In this document: positions 6,928 to 11,366 of the stretch, piece by piece
How positions within the stretch are numbered: the first letter of the stretch is position 1
Layout: each line of letters starts with the position of its first letter
Origin: Deltaproteobacteria bacterium
GTDB taxonomy: Bacteria; Desulfobacterota; DSM-4660; Desulfatiglandales; Desulfatiglandaceae
NCBI GenBank assembly: GCA_011051075.1
Contig: DREN01000144.1
Location: 1-11,366, forward strand
Direction of reading: 5' to 3'
Length of the DNA stretch: 11,366 nt
Position numbers and translations under genes: made by a program
The notes under the pieces: generated by a model
Told to the model about the DNA's origin: nothing
Database searches by the model: none
The model's input: only the letters and a program-made list of their open reading frames with translations

Positions 6928-6933
6928 TCTTCC
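6928..6933 (-). promoter_or_regulatory. Ribosome binding site deciding the zwf start
   Basis: GGAAGA on the minus strand, 8 nt before ATG 6919. No similar motif precedes the earlier in-frame ATG at 6946, which would add MAFSWKNIL. The site therefore favours the shorter, 521-residue protein. Confidence 0.6.
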
Positions 6934-6951
6934 ATGAGAAAGCCATGCACG

Positions 6952-7034
6952 GGTGAACATCACAGGTGTTGGTAAACGATATCGTTCACTCCATAGGTCT
7001 TTATTTACACCTGCCCCGAACCCTTTGGTTCACC
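6952..7034. promoter_or_regulatory. Nested inverted repeats in the gnd-zwf gap (candidate operator or structured leader)
   Basis: Three nested pairs occur in 83 nt: ggtgaac (6952-6958) with gttcacc (7028-7034), caggtgt (6963-6969) with acacctg (7007-7013), and a central perfect palindrome aacgatatcgtt (6975-6986) that extends to gt-a-aacgatatcgtt-c-ac (6972-6989), 16 of 18 positions symmetric. A further small stem, gaacc/ggttc (7018-7022/7027-7031), competes with the outer pair. It fills the space between the gnd stop and the zwf ribosome site. Possible roles are an operator for a dimeric regulator (the central palindrome), an RNA attenuator or processing site in a gnd-zwf transcript, or a degenerate repeat element. 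The symmetry is seen, while function is inference. Confidence 0.45.
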
Positions 7035-7050
7035 TTCGTATTAGGAGCCA

Positions 7051-7956
7051 TTATTTATTTGCAACTACCGTATGGCCTCCGAACTCCCTTCGAAGGGCCG
7101 CCACGACCTTATCTGAAAATGAGTCCCGTACCTGAGAGCGAAACCTGCGCATGAGAGACAGGGCGATCACCGGCGCTGAGACGCCCGTGTCTATTGCCTG
7201 CTGAACGGTCCACCTTCCTTCTCCCGAGTCATCCACGTAGCCTCTGATATCAGACAGGTCCCTATCCTTTCCAAAGGCCGACTCCATAAGCTCCAAGAGC
7301 CATGAGCGCACCACGCTCCCCTGGTTCCATAGATGTGAGATGGCGCCGTAGTCCAGAGATTCAGCGTAAGGGGATGAGTCCAGGATGTCGAACCCTTCCC
7401 CGTAGGCCTGCATCATACCGTACTCAATGCCGTTATGGACCATCTTTACAAAATGTCCTGCGCCCACCTCACCGCAGTAAAGATAGCCCTCTTCAGGGGC
7501 CAGGGCTTTCAATGTGGGCTCCAGATACTGATAGGTCGCTCTTTCCCCCCCTATCATCAGACAGTAGCCCACCTTCAGGCCCCAAATGCCTCCGCTGACA
7601 CCCGCGTCCACAAACCTGATCTCTCTTTCCGCCAGGAAATCGGCACGCCGGATATCGTCCTTATAGTAGGTATTACCCCCGTCAATGACAATGTCACCCG
7701 GAGACAGGATCTCTCTGAGTCGGACAATATGGTCATCCACACTGGGGCCTGCGGGGAGCATGATCCAGGTGATGCGCGGCGGAGAAAGATTCTCAACTAC
7801 CTCGGTGAGTGAATAGGCCCCAAGGGCGCCCTCCTTTACCATCCGATCGGTTTTGTCGGATGTTCGATTGTAGGCCACCACCCGGTGCCCTCCCTGCAGA
7901 AGGCGCTTCGCCATATTCATACCCATACGCCCGAGGCCTATCATGGCTATCTCCAT
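7051..7956 (-). CDS. gnd: 6-phosphogluconate dehydrogenase, decarboxylating (short GndA-type)
   Basis: Converts 6-phosphogluconate to ribulose 5-phosphate and CO2 with reduction of a nicotinamide cofactor. The 301-aa length matches the short bacterial form rather than the roughly 470-aa enterobacterial enzyme. Motifs: GLGRMGMNMAKRL (7-19, Rossmann glycine loop), YNRTSDKT (29-36), IDGGNTYYKDD (91-101), DAGVSGGIWGLKVGYCLMIGG (about 117-137, substrate phosphate and catalysis), and GHFVKMVHNGIEYGMMQAYGEG (167-188) with the catalytic Lys171. The Asn-Arg-Thr with a nearby Lys after the second strand favours NADP+ over NAD+, by analogy with classical Gnd. This is inference. The ATG at 7956 has AAGGAAGGAG just upstream. 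It pairs with zwf downstream as the two redox steps of the oxidative pentose-phosphate pathway, and follows a glycosidase gene across a palindromic gap. Confidence 0.95.
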   Translation of the reverse strand: MEIAMIGLGRMGMNMAKRLLQGGHRVVAYNRTSDKTDRMVKEGALGAYSLTEVVENLSPPRITWIMLPAGPSVDDHIVRLREILSPGDIVIDGGNTYYKDDIRRADFLAEREIRFVDAGVSGGIWGLKVGYCLMIGGERATYQYLEPTLKALAPEEGYLYCGEVGAGHFVKMVHNGIEYGMMQAYGEGFDILDSSPYAESLDYGAISHLWNQGSVVRSWLLELMESAFGKDRDLSDIRGYVDDSGEGRWTVQQAIDTGVSAPVIALSLMRRFRSQVRDSFSDKVVAALRREFGGHTVVANK

Positions 7957-7971
7957 CTTTTCTCCTTCCTT

Positions 7972-8085
7972 GAAAATTTTTCGACCTGTGCGGTTACCTT
8001 TAGTCCGTGGGGGCCTCCCGCCACGGGCGGGATAGATCCCCTATCCACAATTGCTGAAGTCAAACCGCACAGTCCGAAATTCTTC
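7972..8085. repeat. Palindromic intergenic element upstream of gnd
   Basis: ctgtgcggtt (7986-7995) and aaccgcacag (8063-8072) are perfect 10-bp arms. The symmetry continues imperfectly outward (gaaaatttttcgac against the complement of tccgaaattcttc), giving ends at about 7972 and 8085, the latter touching the stop codon of the upstream gene. Inside, three helices overlap and exclude one another: ccgtgg/ccacgg (8005-8010/8021-8026), tcccgc/gcggga (8016-8021/8027-8032) and gggat/atccc (8029-8033/8036-8040). Size and form resemble the MITE-like element at 1441-1565, although the end sequences differ. It could be a decayed miniature element or a regulatory leader for gnd. Confidence 0.5.
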
Positions 8086-10261
8086 AGTGGTTCAAATTCC
8101 AGTCGTAAAAAAGGTACTCCATCTCAATGGTGTCCATATGCGCTTTTAGATACGCTGCCTTTTCATCCTGATCCAGGTAAGGGCTCAGGAACCGGAAAAT
8201 ATCACGTTTGTGACCAAAATCCCTCTTATACCAGTTGAATATCTCGGACAGGAGGATCTTATTTTTTTCGGGTAGTATGACTACCTCTGAACTGTTGATG
8301 AAGTTCCTCGTGGCGGCATCAAGCTGCTCATCAATGGCATCGGCCTCATAGAAGCGGATGGGGGCACAGGAGCGCGACCCACACACCAGGGCAAAGTGTA
8401 TCCTCCTGTCCATTGGCTCCACCATGTGGGCGGCACGGGGGTCCCTCCCCTTGAAAACCGCAGTCGTCCGGTACGGGGGCCGGGCGTTGGAACGGAGGAT
8501 ACCGTGCTCAATATCATCAGGGGTAAAGGTGTAGCCCCCTATGTTGTAGCCAATGTGGGTAAAGAAATTGCTGATTTCCCTCACAGACGAGTTGAGTCCC
8601 AGTTCCACAACACCCTGGACAACAAGGGTGTTGTAGAGGTTGATCCAGAAGGCCAGCTTTTCCTCCCTGGTCACAAGGCTTTCGAGGTCAAACACCTTGA
8701 GATGGGCTGCAGACTCAAGATAGGAGCCATACTCCCGGGACCTTTTCATGGCCTCATAATCCACCCGTCCACGATCCACACTGTAAAACAGGCCCTTAAG
8801 CTCACCGATTGAAGACATAAGCTTTGGAGCCAGATCCTTAACGGGCTCAGGGATCACTCCGGGGATCTGATTGAGGGTTTTCACCTCTCTCAACCTGCGG
8901 GATTTTCTCCGCCCCAGCCAGTTCAGGGCCTGCCTGTCCTCGTCGTAGTACTCGAAAACCAGGTCGATGAAAAGGGAGGCAGTCCAGCTGAAACTGTCCG
9001 AACCGTAACCCTTTCCCGTAATGGAGTCAAAGTATTCGTGGAACCCGAACCGTGCCGGAAGCTGGATCATGTCCTTTTTCATGGCGTCTGATTTTTCCCG
9101 GTACCCGTAGCTCTTGAGCCCCTGGGAAAGCATCCAGTTGATGTTGATCCAAACCGGTCCCCGCCAGTAGTTCTTGGGGTCGAATTCGTCCCGGGCCATG
9201 TCATAGTTGGGGATGGTGAAACAGTTTCCCTGATGCAGGGCGCAGAAAGATACGGAGTTCAGGCGTTGGTACAACAGCCGGGCCTGGTCCTGATCGGCGG
9301 CCACGGCGAATAGGGGCATGAAGCTGGCCGCCGTAGCCGTGGGAAGCTGCTCTTCCGTGATCAGGTCGATGGGATCGAACTGCCCCCGTTCAGGGGACCA
9401 CATCCTTTCCCTTATGGACCGGGATGCCCGGGCCAGCCACTCCTCCACCTCACCCACGTCCTGGTGAACGATCTTGCCCATCTCAACCAGATCCCTGTTG
9501 GCCCTGCACAGGATCGAGTTAAACAATACGTCCTGGACCAGAAAGGGACACTGATGGTAGATCTCTTCTTCATGGTACTGGTTTTTCCTGAAGAGATCCA
9601 CCAGATAGACATAACGGTCGTAGTCCTGGTCGGTGGGGCGTTGTTCCGCAGGCACACCGTGGGCCAGGTCCTTACGTTCGTAGGGCGGCAATTTGGTCTT
9701 GTCAACATGTATATTTTTCAGGGGACGGTCCCAGTTCGGTGAGTTGTCCAGGCCCGATTCCCATGGATGCCGGATATATACGAGTCCCGTTCCTTCAGGA
9801 TCACGGTGAAGGTACAGGTAGCGGTGAGAGGCCATTAATTTAGGGTACATATCTTTCAGAAAGTCATGGGCCCTCCGCCTGTTTTTAGCATGCTGGTATA
9901 TGTGCAGGCATGCGGTTGCGTGAAGGGGCGGCATGGTGATCCCGCTTGTGAGCCTGCCGCCCGGCACCTGCCAGAAATCCGGTTCAGGAAAATAGTTTCC
10001 CAGGGCCTTAGGGTTGAAAACTATCTGGGGGACCATGCCGTTTTCCCACTGGTGCCTGAAAAGTGATGCGATCTCCCCCATGGCCCGATCCTCATTATAG
10101 TGGGCGTACCCTATGGCAATAAACCCCGCATCCCAGTTCCACTGGTGAGGATAAAGGCCCGGGGAGGGCCTTGTGTATCGGCCGGTCCAGTTCCCGTCCA
10201 ATATCTTCCGGGCCTCTTTCACATAGCCCTTGAACCCTTTTGTGGAGAAAAATTCAAACAT
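8084..10261 (-). CDS. MGH1/GH63-like glycosidase fused to a DUF547 domain
   Basis: A 725-aa two-part protein without a signal peptide, so probably cytoplasmic. Residues about 15-445 form an (alpha/alpha)6-barrel hydrolase of the mannosylglycerate/glucosylglycerate hydrolase kind (GH63-like). The evidence is LYPHQWNWDAGFIAIG (36-51), GMVPQIVF (75-82), HPWESGLDNSPNWD (165-178) with Asp172 as probable general acid, NYWRGPVWININW (364-376), and FHEYFDSITGKG (407-418) with Glu409 as probable general base. Residues about 520-682 match DUF547: EEKLAFWINLYNTLVV (533-548), IHFALVCGSRSCAPIRFY (621-638) and LSEIFNWYKRDFG (671-683). DUF547 has no established function, though Cys627 and Cys632 are conserved-looking. 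The likely reaction is hydrolysis of an alpha-glycosidic solute, releasing sugar that the downstream zwf and gnd could oxidise. The substrate is not readable from sequence. ATG 10261 is set by an unusual ribosome site. A 10-bp inverted repeat lies in the DUF547 coding part. Confidence 0.86.
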   Translation of the reverse strand: MFEFFSTKGFKGYVKEARKILDGNWTGRYTRPSPGLYPHQWNWDAGFIAIGYAHYNEDRAMGEIASLFRHQWENGMVPQIVFNPKALGNYFPEPDFWQVPGGRLTSGITMPPLHATACLHIYQHAKNRRRAHDFLKDMYPKLMASHRYLYLHRDPEGTGLVYIRHPWESGLDNSPNWDRPLKNIHVDKTKLPPYERKDLAHGVPAEQRPTDQDYDRYVYLVDLFRKNQYHEEEIYHQCPFLVQDVLFNSILCRANRDLVEMGKIVHQDVGEVEEWLARASRSIRERMWSPERGQFDPIDLITEEQLPTATAASFMPLFAVAADQDQARLLYQRLNSVSFCALHQGNCFTIPNYDMARDEFDPKNYWRGPVWININWMLSQGLKSYGYREKSDAMKKDMIQLPARFGFHEYFDSITGKGYGSDSFSWTASLFIDLVFEYYDEDRQALNWLGRRKSRRLREVKTLNQIPGVIPEPVKDLAPKLMSSIGELKGLFYSVDRGRVDYEAMKRSREYGSYLESAAHLKVFDLESLVTREEKLAFWINLYNTLVVQGVVELGLNSSVREISNFFTHIGYNIGGYTFTPDDIEHGILRSNARPPYRTTAVFKGRDPRAAHMVEPMDRRIHFALVCGSRSCAPIRFYEADAIDEQLDAATRNFINSSEVVILPEKNKILLSEIFNWYKRDFGHKRDIFRFLSPYLDQDEKAAYLKAHMDTIEMEYLFYDWNLNH
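8607..8634. repeat. 10-bp perfect inverted repeat inside the DUF547 coding region
   Basis: acaacaccct (8607-8616) and agggtgttgt (8625-8634) are exact complements around an 8-nt loop. In the mRNA this gives a stable hairpin over codons for NTLVVQGVV, about residues 544-552. The repeated valine codons may produce it by chance. It could also slow translation between the two domains or arise from template switching. Confidence 0.5.
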
Positions 10262-10291
10262 ATTTTAACCCGGCTGAGCCGGGAACCACCT
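10262..10291 (-). promoter_or_regulatory. Hairpin-spaced ribosome binding site of the glycosidase-DUF547 gene
   Basis: AGGTGG (10291-10286) overlaps the stop codon of the upstream gene and lies 24 nt before ATG 10261, too far for normal initiation. Between them, cccggct (10269-10275) and agccggg (10277-10283) are perfect complements (a 6-bp stem with a 3-nt loop, or 7 bp with a 1-nt loop). Folding these 15 nt leaves about 9 nt between the Shine-Dalgarno and the ATG, which is near the optimum. No other ribosome site is visible close to the ATG. Seen: sequence and spacing. Inferred: that the hairpin enables, or tunes, initiation. Confidence 0.5.
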
Positions 10292-10985
10292 ATTCCCCTT
10301 TCACCTTCTTTATGATCTTCGGGATAAAGAACGAAAAGATGAAAAGTCCGATGGAAAAAAAGACCTTGAAGGATAAGAACTCTCCCCAATTGCCGGACGC
10401 CCACACCTCTTTGAGCGTCCCTATAAAAAAGGTGAAGATAAAGGTCCCCACTACAATGCCCAGGGCCGTACCGAAAAAATAATCCTTAAAACCCACCTTG
10501 GTGAGTCCCATGCCGAAGTTCATGGGCGTGAAGGGGAAATAGACCAGCCGCAGGTAGAGTACCGTGGCAAAACCGTTTCGCTCTATGCCGTCGTCATATT
10601 TCTTTAACCTGTCACCGATAAGCGAGGCGGCAAATTCCCTCCCCAGGGTCCGTCCGATGAAGAAGGCGGCGCTTGCCCCGAGCATGGCCCCGATCCACAC
10701 GTACAGAAAACCCCAGTAGGCCCCGAAAACGGCGGCCCCAAGTCCGGTAAGTAATGTTCCGGGCAAGAACAGGCATACCCCAATGGCGTAAATCAACATA
10801 TAGAGGACCGGGGCCCAGTGCCCTGCGGTTTCGAGGAAATTACCCAAGGCTTCCGCTGTGAGATAATTCTTAATGGGTGTAAAACGGATCAAGGAAATGG
10901 CCAGAACAACAAAGGCAACGAGAATGCCGACCTTTATCAGGGCCCTGCCACGGGTGCCTTCAGGTTGTTTGGATTCAGCATCCAT
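10290..10985 (-). CDS. TVP38/TMEM64 family (VTT-domain) membrane protein
   Basis: A 231-aa polytopic inner-membrane protein of the DedA/TVP38 superfamily, whose members are linked to lipid scrambling or flippase-like activity and membrane homeostasis. Hydrophobic helices lie at about 17-34, 57-75, 78-110, 140-160, 168-190 and 205-222. Family motifs are visible: CLFLPGTLLTGLGAAVFG (71-88), FFIGRTLGREF (108-118), and RLVYFPFTPMNFGMGLT (146-162), the re-entrant 'R..P..P....N...G.' signature. The ATG at 10985 has no clear Shine-Dalgarno, and no better in-frame start lies nearby. A short polar N-terminus precedes the first helix. Its stop at 10290-10292 overlaps the ribosome site of the next gene, so the two are probably co-transcribed. 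Its molecular role here is unknown. Confidence 0.88.
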   Translation of the reverse strand: MDAESKQPEGTRGRALIKVGILVAFVVLAISLIRFTPIKNYLTAEALGNFLETAGHWAPVLYMLIYAIGVCLFLPGTLLTGLGAAVFGAYWGFLYVWIGAMLGASAAFFIGRTLGREFAASLIGDRLKKYDDGIERNGFATVLYLRLVYFPFTPMNFGMGLTKVGFKDYFFGTALGIVVGTFIFTFFIGTLKEVWASGNWGEFLSFKVFFSIGLFIFSFFIPKIIKKVKGE

Positions 10986-11366
10986 AATATTTTGGGCGTA
11001 AGACCAAAGAAGCGCTAAGTTGTTTTATAAACATTCACAGGTTACATTTATGCTGAGCAGGATTGCTCTTAAAGATGAACGTCCAAAATCGAAAAAAAAG
11101 GCAATGTCCAACTTCGAATGACAACTTCTTTTAATCTGTTTTAAACTCGTCACAGTTCTGAAACTTACTTCGCCTTGTTTATCCCTCCTACCGGAGGGAA
11201 ACTAATGGAATAGTGTAACGTAGAAGATCCCGTCTTAACTGCGATAGGATATTGAGTTTTTAAGCAGCTTTTCTTCAAGATGATACGCTTGCTTCGTGAT
11301 CCCTTTTTCTCATTCGATATTCGATGGTCATTTTTTCTCGCGTTAAACATTCGATGTTGGACGTTC
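10986..11366. other. Non-coding leader region upstream of the VTT gene, with short inverted repeats
   Basis: No gene is supportable in these 381 nt. Open frames here are short and low in complexity. Seen: a 5-bp hairpin gagca/tgctc (11055-11068), an A-run (11092-11099), and a 7-bp hairpin tccctcc/ggaggga (11182-11188/11193-11199). A short motif of the form gaacgtccaa-atcgaa recurs: forward at 11077-11093, variant forward at 11103-11120, and inverted at 11348-11366. Further cattcgatattcgatgg-type copies lie at 11311-11326. The promoter of the downstream genes presumably lies here, but no convincing -35/-10 pair can be chosen by eye. Confidence 0.5.

Noticed and set aside
11182..11199. 7-bp hairpin tccctcc/ggaggga as an intrinsic terminator
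   Set aside because: No T-run follows on either strand, so it does not meet the pattern of a Rho-independent terminator.
11165..11350. 61-codon minus-strand open frame near the right edge
   Set aside because: It is low-complexity, lysine-rich and built from the short repeated motif and a hairpin. It has no ribosome site or domain.

Overview
All ten genes supported here lie on the minus strand, so the window reads right to left. Moderate G+C, Shine-Dalgarno-led genes, short operon gaps and palindromic intergenic elements indicate a bacterial chromosome. A deltaproteobacterial (Desulfobacterota-like) or other anaerobic/environmental host is my best guess, from general resemblance only. I see no rRNA, tRNA, CRISPR array, phage gene or transposase.

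Layout in transcription order. (1) 11366-10986: a non-coding leader with short inverted repeats and two hairpins. (2) 10985-10290: a TVP38/TMEM64 (VTT-domain) inner-membrane protein. (3) 10261-8084: a 725-aa fusion of an MGH1/GH63-like alpha-glycosidase domain with a C-terminal DUF547 domain. (4) 7956-7051: a short-form 6-phosphogluconate dehydrogenase. (5) 6919-5354: glucose-6-phosphate dehydrogenase. (6) 5339-4296: a BioB-like radical SAM enzyme of unknown substrate. (7) 4279-1678: a complete SsuABC/NrtABC-type ABC importer (binding protein, permease, ATPase) with overlapping stop/start codons. (8) 1677-1350: a non-coding gap holding a 125-bp MITE-like element. (9) 1349-309: a fused methionine sulfoxide reductase MsrA-MsrB. 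(10) 249-1: the N-terminal 83 residues of an FMN-dependent alpha-hydroxy-acid dehydrogenase/IDI-2-like TIM-barrel protein, cut by the window edge.

Two functional blocks stand out. The first is carbohydrate oxidation: a presumed cytoplasmic glycosidase (possibly acting on a glucosyl- or mannosyl-glycerate type solute) beside the two dehydrogenases of the oxidative pentose-phosphate pathway. No 6-phosphogluconolactonase is visible. The second is a tight four-gene cassette, radical SAM enzyme plus ABC importer, 14 nt behind zwf. It looks like uptake and radical-based conversion of an unidentified small molecule, and it is the best candidate here for an undescribed system.

The intergenic DNA is structured. 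It includes a 125-bp element with 26-bp terminal inverted repeats (25/26 paired), a roughly 114-bp palindromic element filling the gap before gnd, nested inverted repeats between gnd and zwf, and a hairpin placed exactly between a Shine-Dalgarno motif and its start codon before the glycosidase gene.
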